9,813 bases of DNA from Candidatus Methanoperedens sp. (GCA_028679855.1 JAJRAP010000305.1:1-9813); one strand, 5' to 3'; shown: positions 1 to 7,333, counted from the first letter of the stretch. Numbers and translations: made by a program. The notes: generated from the sequence alone by a model not told the origin.

Positions 1-90
1 ACGGCAGCCTATTGAACCGTTGGAAAAGAGAAAAATTGTGAAGATTAAGTATTTAAGGTGATAAACTCACGTTTAAAATAAAAGGAGCCG

Positions 91-125
91 AAAATACCGG
101 AAGCTTATTCGACTTCCAGTATTTT
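91..125 (-). terminator. Hairpin across the stop codon of the PepSY-like gene
   Basis: AAAATAC-C-GGAAG (91-103) is the reverse complement of CTTCC-A-GTATTTT (113-125) except for one mismatched pair, giving a 12-bp stem with a 9-nt loop. The TAA stop of the minus-strand gene (105-107) lies in the loop. On the minus strand the hairpin is followed by T-rich sequence (TTTTATTTTAAA around 73-84), so transcript-end formation or 3'-end protection is likely. Archaeal termination depends mainly on T runs, so the hairpin may instead act in RNA stability. The structure is seen directly; its role is inferred. Confidence 0.5.
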
Positions 126-824
126 TACGAAAGTCCCGTGCCAGTTATGGTACCAGACTGCGCCAGTGTTGCTGTTGACGCTGAGCATCCCGTAGATATT
201 TCCGTCCTTTTTGACTTCAAGGGTGTAGTACCCGTAGTATGTATCTGCACTTTCAACCTCTGCTCCGGGAAGAGCAGTATCAAGATATTTCTGCGCTATT
301 TCTATCGCCTGCTTCTCAGTCAGTGTGTTGCTTTCTTGCGTGTTCCATGTCATGTGACCGTATTTTGTGTTCCACATCATGTTTGGTCCCATTTCAGGTA
401 CCACAGCGCCTGTATACTTGTTGACCAGAACCTCAATAGCGTATTTGCCTGTGCTCTTCTCTTTGACGCCTGCATAGAAGTTGTTGTCGAACTCGATGAT
501 TTCTGCGATAGCAAGGTCAGTATTGCCTGTGGCAGCAAGGTATTTCTCTACTGATTCTTTTGCCTTCTCGATGGTTATGGGAGTGCCGTCAGCCCTGTAA
601 GTATTGGTTCCGTAACCGCCACAGTTACCGCCTTCCATTATACCACCGTATCTGCCGCTATTGCCCATCATTCCATAGCCCATTATGCTATTGATCCCGT
701 TGTTCAAGCCACCCATCATGCCGTTCCGGAAGCCGCCCTCTGTTGTTGTGGGTCTTGCCACAGCGAGGCCAGCCCCCAGTACGACAAGGATCGCAGCTAT
801 TGTCACGATTGTTTTTATGTTCAT
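105..824 (-). CDS. Secreted PepSY-like protein with Met/Gly-rich linker
   Basis: The 239-residue product starts with a clear export signal: Lys4, then a hydrophobic core at about residues 5-23 ending in Ala-Val-Ala, with no lipobox Cys. It should act outside the membrane. Residues 30-75 are low-complexity Gly/Asn/Met, with Met at 36, 37, 48, 52, 53 and 63 and one Cys at 68. Two similar alpha/beta units follow (about 80-145 and 166-226). Each begins with a helix of the type T.EKA.E.A.KYL and ends with a strand containing N..TGAV, the pattern of PepSY domains. More Met, His and Trp occur at 149-160 and 224-229. PepSY domains are known from peptidase propeptides and secreted small proteins; the function here is unknown, and metal binding by the Met-rich part is only a guess. 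The start is supported by AAGGTG at 832-837, seven bases upstream. It is a single-gene unit downstream of cobA in the same orientation. Confidence 0.75.
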   Translation of the reverse strand: MNIKTIVTIAAILVVLGAGLAVARPTTTEGGFRNGMMGGLNNGINSIMGYGMMGNSGRYGGIMEGGNCGGYGTNTYRADGTPITIEKAKESVEKYLAATGNTDLAIAEIIEFDNNFYAGVKEKSTGKYAIEVLVNKYTGAVVPEMGPNMMWNTKYGHMTWNTQESNTLTEKQAIEIAQKYLDTALPGAEVESADTYYGYYTLEVKKDGNIYGMLSVNSNTGAVWYHNWHGTFVKILEVE

Positions 825-850
825 ATTTTTTCACCTTTTATTATTTGTTT

Positions 851-875
851 CATGAGTAAGTTTTTCTTACACATG
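851..875 (-). promoter_or_regulatory. Inverted repeat at the PepSY-gene transcription start
   Basis: CATG-A-GTAAG (851-860) and CTTAC-A-CATG (866-875) form a symmetrical inverted repeat around TTTTT, broken only by the A/A pair. It overlaps the start site expected about 26 bp downstream of the TATA box at 893-901. A repressor bound here would block initiation; alternatively it forms a 5'-leader stem-loop. The repeat is seen directly; the operator role is inferred. Confidence 0.45.
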
Positions 876-892
876 GTACTAATACTTACTAA

Positions 893-901
893 CATATAAA
901 G
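893..901 (-). promoter_or_regulatory. TATA box of the PepSY-like gene
   Basis: On the minus strand the sequence reads CGAAAT-CTTTATATG, an archaeal TATA box preceded by a purine-rich BRE-like element. The predicted start is near 871, which gives a leader of about 47 nt carrying the AAGGTG ribosome site. Confidence 0.5.
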
Positions 902-943
902 ATTTCGCACTGACAAGATTGCTAAGATAGAAGCACCAACCTT

Positions 944-1003
944 AATAAATCGATAGTGTGCTATTAACAGTTATCAATAAAATCGCATAGATAAAACGTT
1001 TTT
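944..1003 (-). terminator. T-rich 3' region of cobA with short repeats
   Basis: After the cobA stop the minus strand reads CGTTTTATC and then CGATTTTATTG, T-rich tracts that could end the hemL-hemC-cobA transcript. The same stretch holds an imperfect direct repeat, AATAAATCGATAG (944-956) and AATAAAATCGCATAG (976-990), around a small ATAG/CTAT hairpin (953-964). No gene is seen here. Whether the repeats act in termination or regulate the next gene cannot be decided from sequence. Confidence 0.3.
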
Positions 1004-1744
1004 TCAGTCCCTTCCCAGTTCCCTGTGCAGCTTTACTACATCGCCAATAACCGTAATTGCAGGCGCCTTAACTTTTCGCTTTTTGCAAAGACCAACGATA
1101 TCAGCAAGCGTCCCCACAGTTACTCTCTGGTCAGGACGCGTTCCGCGCTCGATCACAGCGACAGGTGTATCTACAGATTTCCCATGTTTTACCAATTCCT
1201 TGACATTACGCTCAAGCATGCTCACGCCCATCAGGATAACAAGCGTACCCTCAAAGCGCGCAAGAAGCTCCCAGTCAAGACCAGTCTCTTCTTTTCCAGG
1301 ATCCTCATGACCTGTAATAAATGTCACCATTGAAGCATAATCGCGATGAGTTACAGGAATACCAGCATATGCTGGAACAGCTATTGCTGAAGTGATCCCG
1401 GGGACCTCCTCGACTTCAATTCCATCCTTTACAAGCACCTGCGCTTCTTCGCCCCCTCGCCCGAAAAGATAGGGGTCTCCGCCCTTAAGCCTTACCACTA
1501 ACTTTCCTTCCTTTGCTCTCTTCACCAGCAGTTCGTTTATCTGCCACTGAGAAAGCTTATGGTTCCCCGCATATTTCCCAACGTCTATTTTTTCAGCGGA
1601 CTTTGGCAGCATGTCAAGGATAGCCTTACCGGGAAGCTGGTCAAACAGGATGACCTCGGCGCTCTCTATCAGCCGCTTTGCTTTAATCGTCAACAGTTCA
1701 GGGTCACCAGGACCTGAGCCCACTAGATATACTTTACCTGACAT
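1004..1744 (-). CDS. cobA: Uroporphyrinogen-III C-methyltransferase (SUMT)
   Basis: This cytosolic enzyme uses two S-adenosylmethionine to methylate uroporphyrinogen III at C2 and C7, giving precorrin-2, the branch point to siroheme, cobamides, F430 and the archaeal siroheme-dependent heme route. The 246-residue length is that of a stand-alone SUMT, without the CysG dehydrogenase/chelatase part. Family motifs appear in order: VGSGPGDPELLT (8-19), VRLKGGDP followed by FGRGGEE (84-100), PGITSA (115-120), GIPVTHR (128-134), LMGV (171-174) and the C-terminal ERGT.PDQ segment (199-206). The ATG lies inside the end of hemC in another frame (11-bp overlap), with GAGG upstream, so translation is probably coupled. 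It is last of the three genes. A related corrin-ring methyltransferase is possible but unlikely given the close fit to the SUMT motif set and the hemC neighbour. Confidence 0.95.
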   Translation of the reverse strand: MSGKVYLVGSGPGDPELLTIKAKRLIESAEVILFDQLPGKAILDMLPKSAEKIDVGKYAGNHKLSQWQINELLVKRAKEGKLVVRLKGGDPYLFGRGGEEAQVLVKDGIEVEEVPGITSAIAVPAYAGIPVTHRDYASMVTFITGHEDPGKEETGLDWELLARFEGTLVILMGVSMLERNVKELVKHGKSVDTPVAVIERGTRPDQRVTVGTLADIVGLCKKRKVKAPAITVIGDVVKLHRELGRD

Positions 1745-2681
1745 TATTTCCTCTTTTTGCTGTCAACATCTTTACCGCCTCGTCAACAAGCCTGCCCCCC
1801 CCTTTCTTTTTTAAATCGTTCCCAATGCGTTCTGATTCCTTTTCATATTCCACAGGGTTTATAAATTCATCTATTTTTACGCAGCGTTTTCCATCCACTG
1901 AAAGCACTTCGGTGCGTACATGTATCTGATTATCCTCAGTCTTCGCAAAAGCTCCGATGGGCACAAGACATCCGCCGCCAAGGATACCAATGATGATCCT
2001 TTCGATCCGGGTCTCGATACGAGTCCTTTCATCGTCCAGGATTTTGACCGCTTTTTCTGCTTCCGAATCCTTTCTTGTGACTATGACCACTGTGCCCTGG
2101 TTCGCTGACGGGACAAAGTCATCAGGATCAAGGCGCTCACCGGGAAGATCCCATTTCATCCTCTCAAGCCCTGCTTCTGCCATGAAAATGCCATCGTACT
2201 GCCCTTCCTTGAGTTTACGAAGGCGCGTGTCTATGTTCCCTCTCAGTTCTTTTATTTTAAGATCTGAACGAAAGCGCATAAGCTGCGCTCTGCGCCTGAG
2301 GCTTGTGGTACCTATTGCAGCTCCCTGGGGCAAGTCCTTTAAATCCGTATTGTTGCGCGTTAGCAGAAAATCGTACGGTGAATCACGCTTCATGACTGCT
2401 GCGATCGTAAGTTCAGACGGGCGCTCTGTTGGGACATCCTTCATGCTGTGGACTGCGACATCAATATTCCCTGCAAGCATCGAATCATCTATCTCACGCA
2501 CGAATACGCCAAAACCCTGCACTTCATGAAGCGGTCTGTCAGTAAAGGTGTCACCACTTGTTTTGATAATATTTATTTCAGTGTTTATGCCATTTTCTGC
2601 AAGCATATCCTTTACAAGGTTAGCCTGCGCAAGAGCAAGTTTGCTGCCTCTTGTTCCTATCCTGAATGGCGCGTTATTCAT
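1734..2681 (-). CDS. hemC: Porphobilinogen deaminase (hydroxymethylbilane synthase)
   Basis: The enzyme joins four porphobilinogens into the linear tetrapyrrole hydroxymethylbilane, using a covalently attached dipyrromethane cofactor. At 315 residues it has normal family length. Visible landmarks are [10 protein letters not shown] (11-20), [10 protein letters not shown] (77-86) with the catalytic Asp82, the substrate-binding Arg pair 129-131, [13 protein letters not shown] (145-157), PSANQG (191-196) and [11 protein letters not shown] (234-244), where Cys238 should carry the cofactor. All key residues are present, so it should be active. The ATG overlaps the hemL stop as ATGA (4 bp), with AAGGAA upstream, indicating coupled translation; its 3' end overlaps cobA. 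The PSANQG form, rather than the bacterial P..GQG form, is compatible with an archaeal version (from memory, not aligned). Confidence 0.97.
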   Translation of the reverse strand: MNNAPFRIGTRGSKLALAQANLVKDMLAENGINTEINIIKTSGDTFTDRPLHEVQGFGVFVREIDDSMLAGNIDVAVHSMKDVPTERPSELTIAAVMKRDSPYDFLLTRNNTDLKDLPQGAAIGTTSLRRRAQLMRFRSDLKIKELRGNIDTRLRKLKEGQYDGIFMAEAGLERMKWDLPGERLDPDDFVPSANQGTVVIVTRKDSEAEKAVKILDDERTRIETRIERIIIGILGGGCLVPIGAFAKTEDNQIHVRTEVLSVDGKRCVKIDEFINPVEYEKESERIGNDLKKKGGGRLVDEAVKMLTAKRGNNVR

Positions 2682-3943
2682 TTCAAGTTCCTTTGATAGG
2701 CTTCAACTGTCTTATTTATATCGCCCTGTGAATGAGCAAGAGACAGGAAGTTCGTCTCAAACTGCGAAGGAGGGAGAAAGATGCCGTCAGAGAGCATTTT
2801 CTTGAAAAAAACATTGAACTTTTCCCTATCGCATTTCAGGGCTTCCTGATAATTATACGGCATATCGCCAAAGAACACCTTGAACATACTTGAAACGCCG
2901 CTTACGTTATAATCAAGCCCCAGGTCGTTGATAACATCGCAAAGCCCCTTTCGCATGGCATCTCCTTTTTTGTTAACTATCTCATGGACTTTTTCTTTCT
3001 TAAGCGCGCTGATCATGGCAAGTCCTGCTGTCATCGAGACAGGACTGCCGTTGAAGGTGCCTGCCTGATATACCGGTCCTGCCGGGGAAATAGTCTCCAT
3101 TATCTCGCGCCTGCCACCGATCACTCCGATGTGGAATCCGCCTCCCAGGATCTTGCCCAGCGTTGTCATATCAGGTGTTATGCCATAATACTCCTGCGCA
3201 CCGCCCATGGCAAGTCTGAAACCTGTAATGACCTCATCGAATATAAGAACAACATCATTTTCTTCTGTAACTTTTCGGACATCTTTTAGATATCCTTTTT
3301 TTGGGAGAATGGGTCCTATATTACCAAGAACTGGTTCCATGATAACCGCCGCAACATCCTCTTTATATGTCATTATGGCATCTGTCATTGCCTCAATATC
3401 ATTATAGGGCACCTGAAGCGTATTCTTTGTGAAGTCCGCAGGTACTCCAGCCGAGTCAGGCGTCCCAAGTGTCGTCGCGCCAGACCCAGCTTTTACAAGA
3501 GCCGCATCATGAGCGCCGTGGAATCCGCCTTCGATCTTAATGAACTTGTTCTTTTTGGTGAATCCTCTTGCAGCACGCAGCGCGCCCATCGTGGCTTCTG
3601 TTCCAGTGGATACAAATCGCGTCATCTCTATGCTGGGATACAGTGCGATTATTTCCCTGGCGAGCTTGACTTCAAGTTCTGTTGGCGTTCCGTATAACCA
3701 GCCGTATGAGAGCTGTTTTATTACCGCTTCCTTAATTGAAGGATGGTTGTGACCAAGGAGCAGAGGTCCGTATCCCATGACGTAGTCAATGTATTCATTG
3801 CCATCAATATCGGTTATTTTTGAACCGCTGGCTTTCTTTGTGTAAAATGGATATGGTTTTATCGCTCTTACCGGACTGCTCACGCCGCCTGGAAGTAATT
3901 TCTTTGCTTCCTCGAATAATTTTCTTGATCTTTCAGTGCTCAT
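2678..3943 (-). CDS. hemL: Glutamate-1-semialdehyde 2,1-aminomutase
   Basis: This PLP enzyme converts glutamate-1-semialdehyde to 5-aminolevulinate, the universal tetrapyrrole precursor, in the C5 pathway. The 421-residue protein is full length for class-III aminotransferase-fold HemL. It shows the N-terminal [12 protein letters not shown] (17-28), [15 protein letters not shown] (112-126) that contacts the cofactor phosphate, FDEVITGFR (235-243) with the PLP-pyridine Asp236, TLGKILGGG (261-269) with Schiff-base Lys264, and AGTFNGSP (294-301). HemL is told from ordinary aminotransferases by the GGVSSPVR start and TLGKILGGG. It is the first gene of hemL-hemC-cobA. No Shine-Dalgarno precedes the ATG, and the TATA box lies about 30 bp upstream, so the mRNA is probably leaderless or nearly so. 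The preceding enzyme, glutamyl-tRNA reductase, is not in the window. Confidence 0.97.
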   Translation of the reverse strand: MSTERSRKLFEEAKKLLPGGVSSPVRAIKPYPFYTKKASGSKITDIDGNEYIDYVMGYGPLLLGHNHPSIKEAVIKQLSYGWLYGTPTELEVKLAREIIALYPSIEMTRFVSTGTEATMGALRAARGFTKKNKFIKIEGGFHGAHDAALVKAGSGATTLGTPDSAGVPADFTKNTLQVPYNDIEAMTDAIMTYKEDVAAVIMEPVLGNIGPILPKKGYLKDVRKVTEENDVVLIFDEVITGFRLAMGGAQEYYGITPDMTTLGKILGGGFHIGVIGGRREIMETISPAGPVYQAGTFNGSPVSMTAGLAMISALKKEKVHEIVNKKGDAMRKGLCDVINDLGLDYNVSGVSSMFKVFFGDMPYNYQEALKCDREKFNVFFKKMLSDGIFLPPSQFETNFLSLAHSQGDINKTVEAYQRNLK

Positions 3944-3968
3944 TAGATATTGAAATTAGAGGATGAAG

Positions 3969-3976
3969 TAATATAA
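3969..3976 (-). promoter_or_regulatory. TATA box of hemL-hemC-cobA
   Basis: The minus strand reads CACAAA-TTATATTA, centred about 29-30 bp before the hemL ATG. With the usual archaeal TATA-to-start distance of about 26 bp, transcription begins within about 4 nt of the ATG, which matches the missing ribosome site. Motif is seen; start is inferred. Confidence 0.45.
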
Positions 3977-4017
3977 TTTGTGATTCTACCATGCGGGATT
4001 AAACATTCGTATTATCG

Positions 4018-4027
4018 TTATATTTAT
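4018..4027 (+). promoter_or_regulatory. Possible distal TATA box for atwA operon
   Basis: TTATATTTAT is a good archaeal TATA match. Transcription from here would start near 4048 and give a leader of about 120 nt containing the stem-loop at 4078-4097. It competes with the weaker but closer candidate at 4117-4124. Confidence 0.35.
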
Positions 4028-4077
4028 GTACTGCCTTGTCTAATTTAAATTGCCGCAGAATTAATCGACCACACGTG

Positions 4078-4097
4078 AACCATCAGAAATGATGGTT
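4078..4097 (+). promoter_or_regulatory. Perfect inverted repeat upstream of atwA
   Basis: AACCATC (4078-4084) and GATGGTT (4091-4097) are exact reverse complements around a 6-nt AGAAAT loop. GGTT (4094-4097) can instead pair with AACC at 4102-4105 across TTTTAG, so two exclusive hairpins are possible. If the promoter at 4117-4124 is used, this sits just upstream as an operator; if the distal TATA is used, it lies in the leader RNA. The palindrome CACGTG (4072-4077) abuts it. Confidence 0.45.
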
Positions 4098-4110
4098 TTA
4101 GAACCAAATG

Positions 4111-4124
4111 CAAAAATTTATGAT
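4111..4124 (+). promoter_or_regulatory. Likely proximal promoter of atwA operon
   Basis: CAAAAA followed by TTTATGAT resembles BRE plus TATA. It predicts a start near 4147 and a leader of about 24 nt that still contains the CGGAG ribosome site at 4159-4163. Confidence 0.4.
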
Positions 4125-4170
4125 AATGCGGATTAATGAGTTCACACATATGACCCCCGGAGAATAAAAT

Positions 4171-5799
4171 ATGATGCTATTTATCGAAATTAAGGATCTT
4201 CGTGTCGGCTTTGATGGAGTAGATGTACTCAAAGACATAAATCTCGAAATCAATGAGGGAGAAATTCTTGGGATAATTGGAAAAAGCAGTGCCGGTAAAT
4301 CCATTCTAATGCACGTGCTAAGAGGCGTAGAAGCTTTTGAAAATGTATCGGGAAGTGTAATATACCACCTCTCCATATGCAATAAATGCGGATTGGTAGA
4401 CCGCCCGAGCCTTGTGGGCACGAATTGTCCGAAATGCAATTCAAAGTTCGAGAAATTCGAAACTGATTTCGTAAAACTGGATATTCATGACCCTGTGAGG
4501 AGGGATATAACAAGAAGGATAGCCATCATGCTGCAAAGGACGTTTGCCCTGTACGGCGATGAAAGGGTGATTGTGAACGTCATGAACGCGCTCCAGGAAA
4601 TAGGCGAAATGGGACCCACCGCTATTAACAGGGCGGCAGACCTGCTTGACCAGGTCAACCTTTCGAACAGGATGATGCATATAGCAAGAGAACTCTCAGG
4701 CGGCGAGAAACAGCGAGTTGTACTTGCCAGACAGCTTGTGAAAAACCCTATACTTTTACTGGCAGACGAACCCACAGGGACGCTTGACCCCAAGACAGCC
4801 GAGATTGTTCACGAGACCATCCTGAATGCAACTAAGAATTTCAAGATGTCACTCATTATTACTTCCCACTGGCCAAAGGTCATAGAAGAGCTTTCGCACC
4901 GGGCGCTCTGGCTTGATGAAGGGAAGATAGTTATGATAGGCGATCCGCACGAAGTAGCCGCTGCTTTCATGAAAGAACTGGGAGAATTAGGTGAGCAGGA
5001 AAAAGTGGAGATAGGTAAGCCAGTGATTCGTGCGCGTGAACTGAAGATGACATATTTCTCACTCGACAGGGGCATAGTCCGTGCTGTCAATAATATAAGT
5101 TTTGATGTGAACGAAGGAGAAATATTCGGTCTGATCGGCGTGAGCGGCGCAGGAAAGACCACAACATCCAAGATAATTTCTGGACTGATCGTTCCCACTT
5201 CTGGCACAATTGATGTCAGGATAGGGGACGAGTGGATAGATCTCAAGCAGCTCGGTCCTGACAAGAGAGGAAGAGCCACTAAATATATTGGCATACTCCA
5301 TCAGGAATACAGCCTTTATCCTCACAGGAACGTTATCAATAACCTGACCGAGTCCATAGGGCTTGACCTTCCTATGGAACTTGGCGAGCGAAAGGCTATC
5401 CAGACATTGATGACCGCTGGATTCACTCAGAAAAAAGCCGCAGAGATCCTTGCCAAGATGCCCGATGAACTGAGCGAGGGGGAACGACACAGGGTGGCGA
5501 TGGCGCAGGTGCTCATCAAAGAACCGAGAATACTTGTTTTTGATGAACCGACAGGGACCATGGATCCTGTGACAAAGATCGAAGTCGCAAAATCCATCCT
5601 GAATGCCAGGAAAGAACTTGGAGAGACATTTATCATAGTCTCACATGATATGGACTTTGTAGCTCAGGTGTGCGACAGGGCTGCATTGATGCGCCTTGGC
5701 AAGATAGTTGATATTGGGGATACTGAAGTTGTTTTATCCAAACTTTCTGAAAAAGAGCGGGAAGAAACTCTGGAAGGAATGGTCAAGGAATTGAAATAA
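4171..5799 (+). CDS. atwA: MCR activation component A2, twin-ABC ATPase
   Basis: AtwA is the ATPase of the system that reductively activates methyl-coenzyme M reductase by bringing its F430 nickel to Ni(I). The 542-residue soluble protein has two ABC nucleotide-binding domains and no membrane segments. NBD1: Walker A GKSSAGKS (37-44), Q-loop Gln122, signature LSGGEKQ (175-181), Walker B ILLLADEP (194-201), His233. NBD2: Walker A GVSGAGKT (323-330), Gln378, signature LSEGERH (434-440), Walker B ILVFDEP (454-460), His492. Only NBD1 carries an insert between Walker A and Q-loop with Cys70-x2-Cys73 and Cys86-x2-Cys89, a zinc-ribbon pattern. All ATPase residues are present in both halves. The first of two adjacent ATGs is preferred because CGGAG lies eight bases before it. 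It leads the operon and is 16 bp from mmp3. An ABC transporter ATPase is excluded by the twin architecture with the Cys insert and the marker-gene neighbours. Confidence 0.93.
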   Translation: MMLFIEIKDLRVGFDGVDVLKDINLEINEGEILGIIGKSSAGKSILMHVLRGVEAFENVSGSVIYHLSICNKCGLVDRPSLVGTNCPKCNSKFEKFETDFVKLDIHDPVRRDITRRIAIMLQRTFALYGDERVIVNVMNALQEIGEMGPTAINRAADLLDQVNLSNRMMHIARELSGGEKQRVVLARQLVKNPILLLADEPTGTLDPKTAEIVHETILNATKNFKMSLIITSHWPKVIEELSHRALWLDEGKIVMIGDPHEVAAAFMKELGELGEQEKVEIGKPVIRARELKMTYFSLDRGIVRAVNNISFDVNEGEIFGLIGVSGAGKTTTSKIISGLIVPTSGTIDVRIGDEWIDLKQLGPDKRGRATKYIGILHQEYSLYPHRNVINNLTESIGLDLPMELGERKAIQTLMTAGFTQKKAAEILAKMPDELSEGERHRVAMAQVLIKEPRILVFDEPTGTMDPVTKIEVAKSILNARKELGETFIIVSHDMDFVAQVCDRAALMRLGKIVDIGDTEVVLSKLSEKEREETLEGMVKELK

Positions 5800-5815
5800 C
5801 CAGTAAAGGTGTTAC

Positions 5816-7333
5816 GTGATACTGATAGAGGTAAATGAGCAAAAATTAGAAGTAAAGGACGGGGCAGTACTAAAAGACGCTCTTGAACTTTCAAAAGCGT
5901 TCTATCTTCCCGGAAAGACCATAGGCATTTTAAAAGCAGGTACGAAAAAAGAAGAAGCGACCTCGGAATACAAGATCATTACGACAAAAGGCGATTTCAG
6001 GATAGAACTTGCAGGGGAACATGGTATATGGACAAGGTTCAAGGATGATCTCATTAATATAAAAGCCCACTGGGAGACCGCTAATTCAATTGCTTTCGGG
6101 CCTGTCGAAACCGATGTTGTACCTGAAAGGGTTGAGAAAAAATTCAATCGTTACGATGTTTTTTTTGGTACTGGCGGCTATGATGCGAAAAACACTTACC
6201 TGATGTTTTCAAAAGATAAACATTTTTCGGATTACGGAAGCCCAAGGGATGCAGTAGTTGGAAAGATCATAAGCGGTAAAGGTGTTTTCACAGGACTTAA
6301 ACAGGGAGATACCATTTTAAAGATAGAACCCGTGATAAAGTGGGAAACCCTGCTCGACAAGATATCCACCACTGACCTCTCAACAAAACTCGAAGACGGG
6401 ATGAGGATTTTCACATATTTTAAGGTTGACCTTGTTAATGAAGCACCCGAAGGCGCGGAGCATTTCCTTGCTCTAATCAGGAAAAAAACATTTAATGTCC
6501 AGACCTTCTCGAACTCATTCATATCAGATGATGCTCTCAAGGGTGAAGGCTGCCCCTATGAACACTGGGAAGCACGTTCAGAAGGCGCAGTGGCAGTCCG
6601 CACTGACGGCGTGGGGAACGGACGTATCTATATTTACAAGGGGGACAGGACATCAAGCGCAGTACACAGCGTGGTGGGGCACGTGACCGAAGGCATTGAG
6701 CTTATCAGGATAGTGCAGGCTGGCAGCAGGCTTGCGGTCATTCCAAATCCTGAACGGGTCATGATCCTTGGAATGGGCTTTGCCCAGGCTGAAAAAATCC
6801 TGGATGCGCGGGGTTTGAAACTTGAGAAACATGGATATAGTGGCGACGATGCCATCATAGTTGAACAGGACCCCAAAACAACCATTGAAATAATAAGTGA
6901 AGGCGTGGTTGCAGGGCTTGGCGTGAGATCCGATAAAATAATCGATGTCAAGTTCTATGATGACCTTGCTCCAATAACTCTTGATTTTTTCAGGCATTCT
7001 CTGCGACTTAAAGACCTGCCGCTGGGTCCTCTTCCAGTATTCTATACTTATGAGAATACATACCTCTTCAGGTCAGAGAAAGAGGCTGAAGCCTATAAAG
7101 AGATAAACCCTGAGAACGTCCCCAAAAAAGAGGTCAAAGCTGGAGAGATAGCAGTTACGAACCAGGCTGCTAAACGCTATGGGATGATAGGAGTAAAGCT
7201 TACTGATGACTCGAAGTATGGTCCGACCGGTGAGAAATTCGAATGTACTAATATTATAGGAAAGGTAATACATCCCGAGAGGTTAAAAGGGGTAAAAGCC
7301 GGGGATATTGTTTACATTAGAGAGGTTTCATAA
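5816..7333 (+). CDS. mmp3: Methanogenesis marker protein 3 (UPF0288 family)
   Basis: The 505-residue protein matches the marker-3 family, which is restricted to MCR-containing archaea and has been reported in the MCR activation complex with McrC, Mmp7, Mmp17 and A2. Its own chemistry is not settled. Residues 1-26 (MILIEVNEQKLEVKDGAVLK and following) look like the start of a beta-grasp fold of the ThiS/MoaD kind. Two later regions are cyclophilin-like: one around 112-170 (YDVFFGTGGYDAKNTYL, then VVGKIISG) and one around 258-300 (GRIYIYKGD, then VVGHVTEGIELI). Only two Cys are present (246 and 477), so it is unlikely to hold an Fe-S cluster alone. No signal peptide or membrane segment is seen. 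The start is GTG, chosen because AAAGGTG ends four bases before it and the reading begins with a well-formed strand. It overlaps mmp6 by one base (TAATG). Confidence 0.9.
   Translation: MILIEVNEQKLEVKDGAVLKDALELSKAFYLPGKTIGILKAGTKKEEATSEYKIITTKGDFRIELAGEHGIWTRFKDDLINIKAHWETANSIAFGPVETDVVPERVEKKFNRYDVFFGTGGYDAKNTYLMFSKDKHFSDYGSPRDAVVGKIISGKGVFTGLKQGDTILKIEPVIKWETLLDKISTTDLSTKLEDGMRIFTYFKVDLVNEAPEGAEHFLALIRKKTFNVQTFSNSFISDDALKGEGCPYEHWEARSEGAVAVRTDGVGNGRIYIYKGDRTSSAVHSVVGHVTEGIELIRIVQAGSRLAVIPNPERVMILGMGFAQAEKILDARGLKLEKHGYSGDDAIIVEQDPKTTIEIISEGVVAGLGVRSDKIIDVKFYDDLAPITLDFFRHSLRLKDLPLGPLPVFYTYENTYLFRSEKEAEAYKEINPENVPKKEVKAGEIAVTNQAAKRYGMIGVKLTDDSKYGPTGEKFECTNIIGKVIHPERLKGVKAGDIVYIREVS

Larger units (their letters stand above)
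3991..4137. repeat. Repeated GCGG-ATTAA elements in divergent control region
   Basis: ATGCGGGATTAA (3991-4002) recurs as ATGCGGATTAAT (4126-4137), and a related TGCCGCAGAATTAA lies between them (4051-4064). The copies frame the space between hemL and atwA. They may be sites for a shared regulator, or chance in an AT-rich spacer. Only two copies are close matches. Confidence 0.3.

Noticed and set aside
2..61. Possible C-terminal tail of a plus-strand gene (RQPIEPLEKRKIVKIKYLR, stop)
   Set aside because: Nineteen codons running off the edge cannot be told from chance; another frame also stays open to a stop at 39-41.
138..554. Long plus-strand open frame opposite the PepSY-like gene
   Set aside because: It is antisense to a gene with a signal peptide, ribosome site and promoter. 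Its Cys/Val/Phe-rich product has no domain pattern and no ribosome site.
1957..2529. 190-codon plus-strand open frame inside hemC
   Set aside because: It is antisense to a hemC with every catalytic motif; its Ser/Arg-rich translation is typical of a reverse-frame shadow.
4072..4077. CACGTG palindrome (E-box-like)
   Set aside because: A 6-bp palindrome is expected by chance and E-box proteins are eukaryotic; kept only as a note beside the larger inverted repeat.
4250..4330. AtwA NBD1 Walker A reads GKSSAGKS, unlike GxSGAGKS of NBD2, suggesting a dead site
   Set aside because: The required G..x..GK[ST] pattern is intact (Gly37, Gly42-Lys43-Ser44), and signature, Walker B Glu and His are all present, so no inactivation can be claimed.
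4809..5294. 161-codon minus-strand open frame inside atwA
   Set aside because: It is antisense to the linker and NBD2 start of AtwA, Ser/Pro/Ile-rich and lacks a ribosome site. Other reverse frames across atwA and mmp3 are of the same kind.
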